From: a virus
DNA length: 64,000 nt
Direction: 5' to 3' (one strand)
Virus record (IMG/VR): IMGVR_UViG_3300045256_000294
Coordinates: 62,001-126,000 of that record
Positions 49,996-59,334 of this stretch are shown here, in pieces. Under the pieces are notes generated by a model, which saw nothing but the letters and a program-made list of their open reading frames with translations, did not search any database and was not told the DNA's origin. The stretch's first letter is position 1; each line of letters begins with the position of its first letter. A program made the position numbers and the translations under genes.

Positions 49996-52900
49996 ATGTC
50001 CACTGACCCATTCAGCGATATCGCATTCCAGCAGGAGATCGGACAGCCGACCTTCGCTGAACTCATCTATACAAAAGTGCGAGAGGGCAAATCGTTCCCG
50101 CCCTCCACGGCAACCGTGGAAAACTCGGTCAACCGGCTCGCCTTCGGCAAGCCGGGGCCGTACCGCGATATCGATGCCCAGACCCCGCCGAAGATCGTCA
50201 CTACCCCACCGAACCCAACGCGGCGGCAATACAACTTGTCCGGGACTACTACGCCCCAGACGGCCCAAGCCCTCAAAGCCCAGAAGATCCAGGCTGACTT
50301 CCGCAAGTTAGTCACCAACCCCGGCACGGACGACCAGATTAAAAATCTGATCCGCAAGCAGTCGGGCGACCCGGTCCTCAACGCCCCATTTGACACCGTA
50401 TACGACATCGTCAACCTTGGTGCTCCAATCGGGCTGCCGGTCCCATACGCCGGTTTGGTCTTCTCCGCCAACGATCCCAACGTCATCTGGGCGGGCGGTA
50501 GCGGCAACAACCCCATCGCCGGTGGCCTGTATGCCGTGCCCGTGACACGCGGCTCGGACGGCCACATCACTGCTGTCGGGTCAGCTACCAGGATCATCGA
50601 CGCTCCCAACATTGATGGCGGTGTGGCTTACCACCCCTCTGGTGTTCTGTTTGTGTGTGGTTGGCCCAGCAACACCCTACACCAGTACAAGCCGGGATCG
50701 ACGGCACCAGACAAAACCACCAATTTGAGCTCTCTCGGTGTCCAGAGTTCGGTAGGCAGCATCGGCTTCGTACCAATCGGTTATCCCGGTGCCGGAAATT
50801 GTTACATCGTGACTTGGCCTGCGGGCGCGACCTACCGGCTCGATCTGACTCCCGACGGTAACGGATTGTTCAACGTGGGACCGGCTGCGGCGATGACGGA
50901 CCAGGTTCCTGGTGGCCCGGAAGGATTCGTCTACGTACCTTTGGGTTCGGCGCTGTTCCCGAACCCCAGCATGATGGTAACGGAATATTCAAGAGGGCAA
51001 GTGTCGGCTTATGAGCTTGGCACTGCCGGACAGCCAGACATCTCCACTCGGCGGATCTTTCTGACCGGTCTGGCTAACGCTGAAGGGGCGGCGGTTGACC
51101 CGCTCACCGGCGACTACGTGTTCTCGACATTCGGCGGTTCCAACCTATTCTTCCTGATCCGTGGTGGATTCGTCCCGCCGAACCCCGGCACACCGCCGGC
51201 ATGCAACAAAGTCGTGAACTCGACCTTCGATAATGATATCGCTAGCTGGACCCCAAGTTCTGGGGCAGTGTTCTGGGAATCTGTTAGAGGACGGCTACGG
51301 ATCAACGCTCAGAACGCCTACGCCACGCAGATCATCACCGGGCTGACACCGGGTGCACAGTACACCATCAACTTCAAGGCATTCTTCAGCGGTAACGGAG
51401 TCGGCACTGTCGGCTATTCGACGGTTGGTACCGGCCAGTATCTGTTCAGTGGGAATAACGGGGAACTGAAGAGCTTCACTATCGAAGGCGGCTTTGTGCC
51501 AGCCAATGGCCAAGTCCAGATCGATTTGGTCAACAACGGGTTGAACACCATCGATTTCGATGACGTGTTCCTTTGTCTCGTTGACCCCACCGGCGACGAC
51601 GGCACCACCAACCCGCCATGCAACAAGATCGCCAATGGCTTTTTCGACACTGGCGTCCAGGGTTGGACCGCTGCCGGACCCAGCGATACTTTCCTATGGG
51701 ACGGAGCAAATAGGCGGATGACCATCCTCAACGGACTTACTTACACCGCCATCACAGGACTGACTCCCGGCAAGAAGCTGAATATCTCGCTCAAGGTATA
51801 CTGGCTCAGAATCCCAAGTGCACCACCTGGTTTCAGTCTGCCTCCAGATACCGTTACCTGGGAAGTAGAAACGCAGGTGCGGGCTGATATCGTCAACGGC
51901 CCGCAATTGGCAGCCAAGACCGTCTCTGGCACGCAGAATAGCAATCAGAGTGTAGTCTATGACGTCCAGGTCACGGTGCCCCCAAGTGGTATCATCTACT
52001 TCTGGGTCTGGAACAAGAACTACAGCGAACAGGTCCCCAATAGCCCCAATGTCCAGATGTTCTTGTCCCCAATCCAGGTGGACAACATCATTATCTGCGA
52101 AGTTGAAGACACCGAGGGGGCTTGCACTGACCCGATCACCGGAGTACGGACCCTAGTCCAGTGGAACGGCATCCCCAGGCAGCCACTCAACGTCTTCAAC
52201 ATATTGTTGCGGTTGGTCTATCGGAACATTAACGATCCATTCTCCAAGATCACTAGTGAAGTTCTTGCCGTCGCCGATGGACGGCTAGGAACCGTCACGC
52301 CCGCAAGCTGCTCAACCGGCAACACTGCCGACTTCTGGAAGCAGGACGGCGATAACACCGGCCAGCCCCAATCGCTCATCACCGCACAAGGACTTCAGGG
52401 GATCACCTCCAGCATCACGGCCGGGCAGTTCGCCAGTGTAGCCGACCGCGAGAACTTCTTGTGGTCGATCCCCGGCAACACCGGCGGGACCCTGCAGGAT
52501 GCTCTGGTGTCGCTCTTCGACGACCCGACTCCGCCAGCTAATCACGTGCTGGAGTCGGTCGAGATCCTAGCTCTGATGCAGGTCCTGAACCAGACCGGCT
52601 TATCTGGTGTCTCGGAAATTCTGGATGTGACGGGATCTGCGGCTGTGCCCGGTGAGCAGTCACTGATCTCGGTGCCACTGATCCCCGGTGGATCGCCGCC
52701 AACCGGGGACCCGCAGCTAGACACCAATGGGTTTACCTCGTATTGGCGGTCATCGCCAACCCCAATCAGCATCCCAAGTCCACCGGGGCAGCATTACGTC
52801 ACGCTGGGAGCAATCGACCTACCACTGTCGTTGCCCACAACCCAGCCACCATATGCCAACTTCTCGGTGCCGGCTAGTAGCCTCTGGCTCCGGCACTATT

Positions 52901-55713
52901 ACGCCACTAATACCAATAACACTGCATTCCTGCAGGCGTCACTCTTCGTCAATGGCAACCTGATCGGCAGCAGCAATGTGCAACTACCTGCTGGTATCCC
53001 GCCAAACGATGAGAGCTTTGAGGCCACCAACGGCAATATCTTCGGTGCACTGCCGACTGTGGCCGCTCCGATCACCAGCATCGTGATGCGGTTCCGGGTC
53101 ATTGTGAGCATCTCAGACGAGTCGGGTGGCATCCCCAGAATTGATCTCGCTATCCGGCAACTGGCCCTGGTCAGCATTGGTAGTCTCACTGGTGACTCGA
53201 CCTGTCCCGGCCCATTCCAAATCAGCCCCGATCCCGGCTTTAGTCTGGATCTGGTGTTGCGGTACGTCAACAACAGCAATCAGGCCCGCGAATTCCGCAA
53301 AACCTTCTTGCTGACCGCACTACACCAAGTGAGTGTCGGGTTCCCGACCTCACCGAAGTGGGACGCCCAGACCGCAACTGGTGGCGGCATCTTGGGGTCT
53401 ATAGCCCGCTGGGAATCGGCCAAGTTCGTACTTGATGCCGTGGATGGCAGCGGGTTGGATCAGTGCACAACCCCGTTGGAGTTCGTGACGACCGGTACCG
53501 GCCGGTTCAATTTCAACAAGTTCAGGCTCCGGGGTCGCGGTTCGGCGATCGCCGCCTGCGATGCCAAGCTCGTGGTGACCGAAATCAACAAAGGCGTGGC
53601 CGTCAACGAAATCCAGTCAATCATTCTGCCCAATCCATCGGGTGGACACTGGGCCTTGACGTTCAATTTCGCTGGCACCACTGCAACCACCACCAACATC
53701 CCGTGGGATGCTACCGCAGTACAAGTCCGCAACAAGCTCGAAGCTCTGTCGAACATCGGTGCGGGGAATGTCGAGGTCACTGGCAAAGGCACACCGGACG
53801 TGCCGTTCAACATCAAGTTCATCGGCACCATGGGCGGTCGTGACCTCCGACCGCTCGTGGCTGATGGTAGCGGCCTGACAGGGGCTTCCACTGCCTTCGC
53901 TATTAAGGTGAGTACCGGTACCCGGAACGAACGGCAAACTATCACCAAGACCGCCGGGGTGAACTCGGGTCTGCTAGTAACCTTCAGCGGCATCCAATCT
54001 CAGCCAATCGCCTTCAACTCATCCCTGAACGAGATGCAGGCGATCTTAGAAGGGATCTCGACCATCGGGCCGGGCAACGTACTGGTCACCGGGGCCACAA
54101 CCAATCGGGACGCCGACTACCAAGGCCCCTGGTACGTTGATTTCGTTGGTGCACTGGCAGGCCAAAACGTCCCCACTTTCAACGTCCAGACGACCGGCTA
54201 CTCGGCTTCTACCAACTGGCAGGGCGGAACCGGTATCAACGACGTACAGAAGATCATCGTTTCGGCCGTGGCTGGCTCCTTCAAGCTGGTTGTAACCAAG
54301 CCTGGGGCGATCCCTGATGTGACTGGCTTCAACGCCCAGACCTCTAGCTTCGTCGGTGGAGTCAGGATCACTTGGACACCTAATCTTACTCCTGGTTTAA
54401 ACATCACGATCGATGATTCAGCGGATGGCGTTACCTGGAATCTCAACACCAGATCTGTAGGAGCCAGCGTCAGTGAGGTCAACTATACTGCCCTGCCAAC
54501 GGGTCAGCAGCGGCTCTTCAGGGCTCGGTTCACGGATGGCACGAATTTCTCGGCGAACTACGCCACCGATGACGCTATTGCTGGAGATGGTTCCACTCCG
54601 GCTCCTCCGCCGCCCGCTCCGCCGGCTCCTCCGCCGCCCGCTCCGCCGGCTGCCGGTAGCAGCACTACTGACCCGATCGACGTAAACGCCGAGGCTCAGC
54701 AGATCAAGCAGAAGATTCTGGCGGTAGCTGGTTGGTTGGATGGGAATGATCTGGTGGTGACCAGACTCCCAGATACCCCAGGTGCACCTGATCTCAACCA
54801 GTGGACCATCGAGTTCACTGGCGATTGGGCCAAGCAGAACATCCCACTGGTGGGCGTCCAAGATGTCAACCTGCGGGGTGCCAGTGTGATCGTCCGCGAA
54901 ACGTCCAAGGGTTCAGGCTCCGGCGAGCGGCAGAAGATCAATATGTTCAAGGCGGCGGGTGGCACCTACCGGCTCAAGGTGACCGTTAACGGCGTAACCG
55001 GAACCACCGTGCTCATACCGTGGGATGCGTCGGCTGAGAGCGTGCAGTTGGCTCTCCAGGCCCTACCGCTCTTCCCGTTGCCAGACGACATCAGCGTGAA
55101 GGACGCCGAGATCCGTGAGCCGGATGTTGTGAACTCCTTCATTGTGAGCTTCAACCGTCGTTTCGGTGACGTGCCACTCATCGAGACGGTCAACAATCTG
55201 CAGTGCAACCCACTGACTCTGTCGGCAGTTGGCCCACCACCATACGATTACAAGCTACCGGAATGTGACGAGGAGATCGAGAATCTCTTCTGCTCGCCTG
55301 GGGCACTGCTATGCCGCCCTGGGGAAGGTGACCCAGAGGTCCCGGAGGAGACCTGCTGCGATCCTATTACCATCCGTGATTCGGCCAATTACTACCGTGA
55401 GGTGGTACTGCAGCGTGATCTGTTCGATCCGAATTCGCACACGACATCAGGGAAAGCTCTGACCATCAAGGATATGGCGGTTCTCAAGGGTCTACGGCCG
55501 TCACAATATAACGCTTACCTGCGTGATTTCTATACTGGTATCCTGCGGCCGGTGGATATGACGACTGCTGTCGATACCAAGATGAGTGTACTCCTGGTCG
55601 GTGTGGACATCGACACCAAAGCTACTAGGGAGAGGTTGAGTCGCGAACTAAAGCGGCGGCCGGGCGTCCTGCCGTCGCGGATGGTCTGGTCCAATCCAGC
55701 ACTACAGGGGTAA
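49996..55713 (+). CDS. Giant repetitive virion-like protein (1905 aa)
   Basis: The start is ATG 49996 after AGGGG. Layout: residues about 120-400 are a propeller-like region (NVIWAGGSGNNPIAGG, then GGVAYHPSGVLFVCGWP). Two similar lectin/CBM-like domains follow, each opening CNKxxNxxFDxxxxxW and ending IDFDDVFLC or VDNIIICEV. A middle part is rich in Asn/Thr/Gly. At least three diverged copies of a domain with the pattern ERQKI ... IPWDATAVQVRNKLEAL ... VTG precede a Pro hinge (APPPPAPPAP), with another copy after it. The final 120 residues are Cys-rich. It is probably a tail fibre, baseplate or head-fibre protein that binds carbohydrate. No transmembrane or signal peptide is seen. Confidence 0.7.
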   Translation: MSTDPFSDIAFQQEIGQPTFAELIYTKVREGKSFPPSTATVENSVNRLAFGKPGPYRDIDAQTPPKIVTTPPNPTRRQYNLSGTTTPQTAQALKAQKIQADFRKLVTNPGTDDQIKNLIRKQSGDPVLNAPFDTVYDIVNLGAPIGLPVPYAGLVFSANDPNVIWAGGSGNNPIAGGLYAVPVTRGSDGHITAVGSATRIIDAPNIDGGVAYHPSGVLFVCGWPSNTLHQYKPGSTAPDKTTNLSSLGVQSSVGSIGFVPIGYPGAGNCYIVTWPAGATYRLDLTPDGNGLFNVGPAAAMTDQVPGGPEGFVYVPLGSALFPNPSMMVTEYSRGQVSAYELGTAGQPDISTRRIFLTGLANAEGAAVDPLTGDYVFSTFGGSNLFFLIRGGFVPPNPGTPPACNKVVNSTFDNDIASWTPSSGAVFWESVRGRLRINAQNAYATQIITGLTPGAQYTINFKAFFSGNGVGTVGYSTVGTGQYLFSGNNGELKSFTIEGGFVPANGQVQIDLVNNGLNTIDFDDVFLCLVDPTGDDGTTNPPCNKIANGFFDTGVQGWTAAGPSDTFLWDGANRRMTILNGLTYTAITGLTPGKKLNISLKVYWLRIPSAPPGFSLPPDTVTWEVETQVRADIVNGPQLAAKTVSGTQNSNQSVVYDVQVTVPPSGIIYFWVWNKNYSEQVPNSPNVQMFLSPIQVDNIIICEVEDTEGACTDPITGVRTLVQWNGIPRQPLNVFNILLRLVYRNINDPFSKITSEVLAVADGRLGTVTPASCSTGNTADFWKQDGDNTGQPQSLITAQGLQGITSSITAGQFASVADRENFLWSIPGNTGGTLQDALVSLFDDPTPPANHVLESVEILALMQVLNQTGLSGVSEILDVTGSAAVPGEQSLISVPLIPGGSPPTGDPQLDTNGFTSYWRSSPTPISIPSPPGQHYVTLGAIDLPLSLPTTQPPYANFSVPASSLWLRHYYATNTNNTAFLQASLFVNGNLIGSSNVQLPAGIPPNDESFEATNGNIFGALPTVAAPITSIVMRFRVIVSISDESGGIPRIDLAIRQLALVSIGSLTGDSTCPGPFQISPDPGFSLDLVLRYVNNSNQAREFRKTFLLTALHQVSVGFPTSPKWDAQTATGGGILGSIARWESAKFVLDAVDGSGLDQCTTPLEFVTTGTGRFNFNKFRLRGRGSAIAACDAKLVVTEINKGVAVNEIQSIILPNPSGGHWALTFNFAGTTATTTNIPWDATAVQVRNKLEALSNIGAGNVEVTGKGTPDVPFNIKFIGTMGGRDLRPLVADGSGLTGASTAFAIKVSTGTRNERQTITKTAGVNSGLLVTFSGIQSQPIAFNSSLNEMQAILEGISTIGPGNVLVTGATTNRDADYQGPWYVDFVGALAGQNVPTFNVQTTGYSASTNWQGGTGINDVQKIIVSAVAGSFKLVVTKPGAIPDVTGFNAQTSSFVGGVRITWTPNLTPGLNITIDDSADGVTWNLNTRSVGASVSEVNYTALPTGQQRLFRARFTDGTNFSANYATDDAIAGDGSTPAPPPPAPPAPPPPAPPAAGSSTTDPIDVNAEAQQIKQKILAVAGWLDGNDLVVTRLPDTPGAPDLNQWTIEFTGDWAKQNIPLVGVQDVNLRGASVIVRETSKGSGSGERQKINMFKAAGGTYRLKVTVNGVTGTTVLIPWDASAESVQLALQALPLFPLPDDISVKDAEIREPDVVNSFIVSFNRRFGDVPLIETVNNLQCNPLTLSAVGPPPYDYKLPECDEEIENLFCSPGALLCRPGEGDPEVPEETCCDPITIRDSANYYREVVLQRDLFDPNSHTTSGKALTIKDMAVLKGLRPSQYNAYLRDFYTGILRPVDMTTAVDTKMSVLLVGVDIDTKATRERLSRELKRRPGVLPSRMVWSNPALQG
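54601..54648 (+). repeat. Perfect 24-bp tandem repeat encoding a proline hinge
   Basis: A 24-base unit (54601-54624) is repeated exactly at 54625-54648 and encodes two APPPPAPP octapeptides in the giant virion protein. Copy number could vary by slippage and change the hinge length. Confidence 0.9.
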
Positions 55714-55793
55714 TACAGTGCGACCATAATGGTGTCTGGTATAACGATTCTGACCTCGTATCCTGAACAAAATCAGAAACCAGGGGTCTAAAA

Positions 55794-56084
55794 ATGTCAA
55801 TGTCTGATATCAGAATCCATCGGGACGTCCCTTCGATCGACGGCTTCTTGCAGGTGCCGCCGAATAAGGAGAGGAACAAGAACAAGGGTCAGCGGATCGA
55901 TAACACAATCAACCTCACACCGCCGCTGGGGACCATAGTGCGGCTGACCGGCGGTTCGGGCCGGCAACGTGGGTCCAAGACCGGGGCCCAGGAGTTCTTC
56001 CGGCTCGACGGCATCCGTCCGGACCAGTGGTACGGCACAGATGGTGTGGACCCGATGGATAGCCTGCGTACAGATGAAGATTAA
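55794..56084 (+). CDS. Hypothetical basic protein (96 aa)
   Basis: The start MSMSDIRIHRDVPSIDG is followed by a basic patch (PPNKERNKNKGQR) and GTIVRLTGGSGRQRG, then an acidic end. It lies 80 bases after the giant virion gene and before a strong hairpin, so it probably closes that transcript. No family is recognised. Confidence 0.55.
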   Translation: MSMSDIRIHRDVPSIDGFLQVPPNKERNKNKGQRIDNTINLTPPLGTIVRLTGGSGRQRGSKTGAQEFFRLDGIRPDQWYGTDGVDPMDSLRTDED

Positions 56085-56113
56085 GCCATATTGCGGCTAG
56101 ATGGTAGAAGCGA

Positions 56114-56143
56114 GTGACCGGCGGCTGCTGCCCCGCCGGTCAC
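56114..56143 (+). terminator. Hairpin ending the virion gene block
   Basis: GTGACCGGCGG (56114-56124) pairs perfectly with CCGCCGGTCAC (56133-56143) around an eight-base loop. It is followed by CCTTATATAA, a weakly T-rich tail, and lies 30 bases after a stop codon. This is a good intrinsic terminator candidate. Confidence 0.6.
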
Positions 56144-56177
56144 CCTTATATAACCAACCTCGTGGAGGAGGAAGGTC

Positions 56178-56711
56178 ATGTCTGCTTGTAAGTACGGGGG
56201 CTGTTCTATCTGCTGATCGACGCACTTGCGATGAGTGCAAAACCGCAAGGCATTAAAACGTAGGAGCTATGCCCGACGCTCCGAGAAAATCCGTGAACAC
56301 AATCGCACCTACGAACGAGAAGACGGCCACCTATCGGCACAATCTCCGAACGTACTTTTGCTACGTCATCCAGAATGTCAAGGCGAAAAGAGACAAACAC
56401 CGCAATCCGAATCGATCGACGAAAGAGTTTGCTGTCGATATCATTTTGTGGTCGATTTGTGGCATCAACAACGTGGACGGTGTGCGATTACTGGAATGGA
56501 AATGCTCCATCGGCCGGACGATTTATGCAGTGCTAGCATTGACAGACGGGACAACTCGCGGGGCTATTTTCCGGACAACGTACATCTTGTGTGTCGGTGG
56601 GTTAATCTAGCTCGCGGTAAATTCACGTTAGACGAATTCACAAAGGTCTTGGATGGACTACGCCATCAATTCACCACTCGACCCGAACAAACCGTTCTGT
56701 CTCTATGCTAA
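56178..56711 (+). pseudogene. HNH homing endonuclease broken by several frameshifts
   Basis: Pieces in different frames join into one HNH enzyme. They run MSACKYGGCSIC, then RTCDECKTARH, then RRSYARRSEKIREHNRTY, then YFCYVIQNVKAKRDKHRN, then LWHQQRGRCAITGMEM. They end with SIDRRDNSRGYFPDNVHLV, the catalytic D..N..H part, and a helix. At least three frame changes fall between 56213 and 56450. The conserved end (Cys-x-Ile-Thr-Gly and Asp-Asn-Val) is intact, so decay is recent. Its 3' end overlaps the NucS-like start. This many frameshifts in one gene argue for real decay rather than an isolated sequencing error. Confidence 0.75.
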
Positions 56712-57318
56712 CTGCGAAGTTTTATATGAGGGCCGAGCATCTTCGACTCTTGAACGTGGCAATTACCTCGTCGTCTACAAGAATGACCGTAGTGTCTCCA
56801 TCCACGGAGCTACTATCGTCATGCCACGCAACTATATGAGGGCTGGCAGCAAACTCCGCGAAGTGGGCAACCAGATCCTTTTCCAAAGGAAGGGCGAGAC
56901 AGTCTGCATTAAGATCAACCACATTCACTTCCTAAACTACCTCGACGATTGGTCAGAATCGAAGATCGTGATTTGTCGTACAGAGAAGGAATTAGCCAAG
57001 AAGATCTTCGATAACTGGTCTGATCTGTTCGACGACAACTTCGAGATCGTCGAGATGGAGTTCGGCACCGATCTGGGGCCTATCGATCTAGCTGGTTTCA
57101 CTCCTACGGCTGACTATATTGTGGAAGTCAAACGGAAGAGGGCTAGTCTTAAGGACGTAACCCAACTACGTCGCTATGTCGAAGCCATGGAACACCGTGG
57201 CCGTCCGTGCCGTGCTTTCCTGGCCGCACCTGAGATTGCGAAGAATGCTATGAAGTATTTGGAGAAGCATAATCTACAGTTCCTTGAAGTGAATTTCGAC
57301 GGGCAGCGGGAGGGGTAA
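56653..57318 (+). CDS. nucS: NucS/EndoMS-like endonuclease
   Basis: The protein has 221 residues. The N-terminal DNA-binding part reads CEVLYEGRASSTLERGNYLVV, then VSIHGATIVMPRNYMRAGS. The C-terminal PD-(D/E)XK nuclease has LGPIDLAGF, then YIVEVKRKRASLKDVTQLRRYV, with the catalytic D, E and K in place, and CRAFLAAPEI. NucS cuts DNA at mismatches (EndoMS) in archaea and actinobacteria and binds the clamp. A phage copy could serve replication fidelity or attack host DNA. The start overlaps the dead HNH gene, so the first ten or so residues may not be original. Confidence 0.8.
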   Translation: MDYAINSPLDPNKPFCLYANCEVLYEGRASSTLERGNYLVVYKNDRSVSIHGATIVMPRNYMRAGSKLREVGNQILFQRKGETVCIKINHIHFLNYLDDWSESKIVICRTEKELAKKIFDNWSDLFDDNFEIVEMEFGTDLGPIDLAGFTPTADYIVEVKRKRASLKDVTQLRRYVEAMEHRGRPCRAFLAAPEIAKNAMKYLEKHNLQFLEVNFDGQREG

Positions 57319-57346
57319 GCCCCTTCACACGTTCTTCTTGAAAGCT

Positions 57347-58606
57347 TCACGAGGTGCCTCCGCCAGTGGCCAGCTTCGGATTAAGAGCGTAGACGATTTG
57401 GAGGACTTTCTGTTGGGCTGCCTGGAGCTTAGTCGCCAGATCCGGTGGAGCTTTTCCGCTCTTAGAAATGGCCATCAGTTTCTTCCACGTCGCCAGGGAC
57501 GTTGCCATGTCCTGGTAGGTCAGTCCAGCCACCTGCAGACGGTTATTGATTTCAGAAGTGAGCCAGTCAGTCATGTACCGTACGGCAAGCTTGGCCGCAC
57601 GTTCGTTGTAGCTCTTCAACTCCGAATTCTGATTCTGCATCTGGGCGTGGCCTGGATTGGCGATCGCTGTACGCAGGTTGCTGAAAAAGTCCCTGAACCC
57701 TTCTTCCACCGGCCGCTGTTCGAAGCCACGGACGAACCTCTTGAGCCAGTTGACTTCCTGGACGGGGGTAGTGCTGGCGTAGCCCAGACGCCGCATCAGG
57801 TTCGAGGCGACGAACTTCAAGTTGGACTTGACATCTCCTTCGTTCAGGAGGGCCACGGCAAGGGCGTTGAAGACGTCTTCCGTGGCCGGGACCGGTGCTG
57901 GGGCGGTCCCGCCCTGCTTAGCCGCACGCTGGGCACGGAGAGCGTCTATCTTGCCCTGCAACTCACGGATGCGGGCCATCGACGCTTCGCGGGCGGCGGC
58001 GTTCCTGGTCAGCATGTCCTGGAGTTCGGCCTGATTCCTCTGGACGGCCTGCCCCTGGGACTGTGGTTGGGCCAGGAGAGCCGGGTCCATCTGTTGAGTA
58101 CCGGTAGCAGCACCTTGGGCCGGAGTTCCGGGGGCGGCTTGCTGTGCTTGTGCCGCGGGGCCCTGTCGCGTCTGTTGGTACGCCTGCTGCTGGCCGGGTG
58201 GTTGGCCCGCCCCCTGAACCGTTTTAGCCTGGATCTGCTGTTGGACGCTGGGGTCTTGCAGGTTGAAGATGGTGAACAATTCCTGCCACCAGTTCTGGTC
58301 CTGCTGGAGTGGAGTCTGGAGTTGCCCGGCCTTGGTGATAGACTCCTTGACTTTGGCGATACCACCCTTGTTGTTGGCGACGAACCAAAGCATTGTTTCA
58401 AGGTCGGTGGATGGTCCGGGCGTCATGAAGTTCTGTAGCCGGCCGATGGCCGCGTTGACCATACCGTTGAGTCGGTTGGCCCCAGCCTCAGACAACACGC
58501 CGCTGCCCACTACCGATTCAACGAATAGATAGGAGGCTGGCAAAGCCCCAAACCGGTGACGGCTCAAGGGATGCCCAGCGTCGTGTACAAGATTGCTGAG
58601 TTTCAT
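57347..58606 (-). CDS. Glutamine/alanine-rich protein with helical ends (419 aa)
   Basis: The N-terminus (MKLSNLVHDAGHPL) leads to a helical part, then about 70 residues rich in Gln, Ala, Pro and Gly (for example QQAYQQTRQGPAAQAQQ, about 130-190). A predicted coiled coil follows (MARIRELQGKIDALRAQ), then a second helical domain. The layout resembles virion internal or scaffold proteins with a flexible linker. A 366-codon frame on the opposite strand is a shadow. No family is recognised. Confidence 0.55.
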   Translation of the reverse strand: MKLSNLVHDAGHPLSRHRFGALPASYLFVESVVGSGVLSEAGANRLNGMVNAAIGRLQNFMTPGPSTDLETMLWFVANNKGGIAKVKESITKAGQLQTPLQQDQNWWQELFTIFNLQDPSVQQQIQAKTVQGAGQPPGQQQAYQQTRQGPAAQAQQAAPGTPAQGAATGTQQMDPALLAQPQSQGQAVQRNQAELQDMLTRNAAAREASMARIRELQGKIDALRAQRAAKQGGTAPAPVPATEDVFNALAVALLNEGDVKSNLKFVASNLMRRLGYASTTPVQEVNWLKRFVRGFEQRPVEEGFRDFFSNLRTAIANPGHAQMQNQNSELKSYNERAAKLAVRYMTDWLTSEINNRLQVAGLTYQDMATSLATWKKLMAISKSGKAPPDLATKLQAAQQKVLQIVYALNPKLATGGGTS

Positions 58607-58629
58607 ACTTCTATCTTTGCGAGATAGTG

Positions 58630-59073
58630 ATGCAGATCCCGTTCCTCGTTCTGAGCTATGGAGACTTCGCTAAGTCCAAAAAGCTGTTCAGCTACGAACG
58701 GGACGGCGTACACACCCTACCCATCTTCACTGATGCTTCTCGTGCTATCAAATTTGCGGAATCGATGACACAGACTCTCCGCCGGCAATTCAAAGACAAG
58801 CGGACTTTGAGTACTCAACTCTGTAATGACCCAAAGCGGGCTCTGCAGATGTTCGAGACAATTACCGCCTACTGCCCAGATCTGATGCGGGTGATTATAG
58901 ATCCACATCCGCCGGTCCGAGACGATGAAGCTCTCACCGACCTGGAGAATCTCTCCTGGGTCGAGAATTTCCAGGATATCGATGACGTCCTGGAACAACT
59001 TCAGGATTGGGTGTCTGCCGACAAGGAGGCAGACTCTATCACAAAAGGCGAGCCGGAATCGAACGGCACGTAG
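58630..59073 (+). CDS. Hypothetical protein (147 aa)
   Basis: The start is ATG 58630 (a GTG three bases earlier is possible). The protein reads MQIPFLVLSYGDFAKSKK, then LPIFTDASRAIKFAESM, then an acidic C-terminal helix (DDVLEQLQDWVSADKE). LPIFTDASRA resembles SseB-like small proteins, but that is weak. It overlaps the convergent 58-aa gene by 73 bases. Confidence 0.5.
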   Translation: MQIPFLVLSYGDFAKSKKLFSYERDGVHTLPIFTDASRAIKFAESMTQTLRRQFKDKRTLSTQLCNDPKRALQMFETITAYCPDLMRVIIDPHPPVRDDEALTDLENLSWVENFQDIDDVLEQLQDWVSADKEADSITKGEPESNGT

Positions 59074-59177
59074 CCTTCCGTCTCCTCGTAGTAAACCGGG
59101 GCTTTCTTTACCGGCTTGGCAGTCGGGGCTGGGGCCTCGTCTGTCGGGGGATCATCTAGTGGGATCTCTTCTTCCAT
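59001..59177 (-). CDS. Small acidic Pro-rich protein (58 aa)
   Basis: ATG 59177 is preceded seven bases upstream by GAGGAGG, one of the best ribosome-binding sites in the window. The protein reads MEEEIPLDDPPTDEAPAP, then KPVKKAPVYYEETEG and a Ser-rich end at TGA 59001. It overlaps the convergent plus-strand gene by 73 bases. The function is unknown; disordered and acidic. Confidence 0.5.
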   Translation of the reverse strand: MEEEIPLDDPPTDEAPAPTAKPVKKAPVYYEETEGYVPFDSGSPFVIESASLSADTQS

Positions 59178-59226
59178 TGGGAACCTCCTCGCATTATCTT
59201 TCGAGGGCGGTGGTGTGGGTTACCTA

Positions 59227-59334
59227 ATGACTGCTCGTGGGATAAATAGCTACGGCGACTACCAGTCATACCTATTGGTCCGCCGCAAGCCCTCCACGCT
59301 ACGCTACTATGTCGGAGAAGTTCATGCCTATTAA
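59227..59334 (+). CDS. Possible small protein before the HNH gene (35 aa)
   Basis: The frame reads MTARGINSYGDYQSYLLV, then a basic/aromatic end (STLRYYVGEVHAY), and overlaps the HNH start. There is no strong ribosome-binding site. It could be a leader or a fragment. Confidence 0.3.
   Translation: MTARGINSYGDYQSYLLVRRKPSTLRYYVGEVHAY

Noticed and set aside
57338-58438. 366-codon plus-strand frame opposite the Q-rich gene
   Set aside because: The sequence is a Leu/Gly/Arg-rich shadow; the minus strand has sensible helices and linker.
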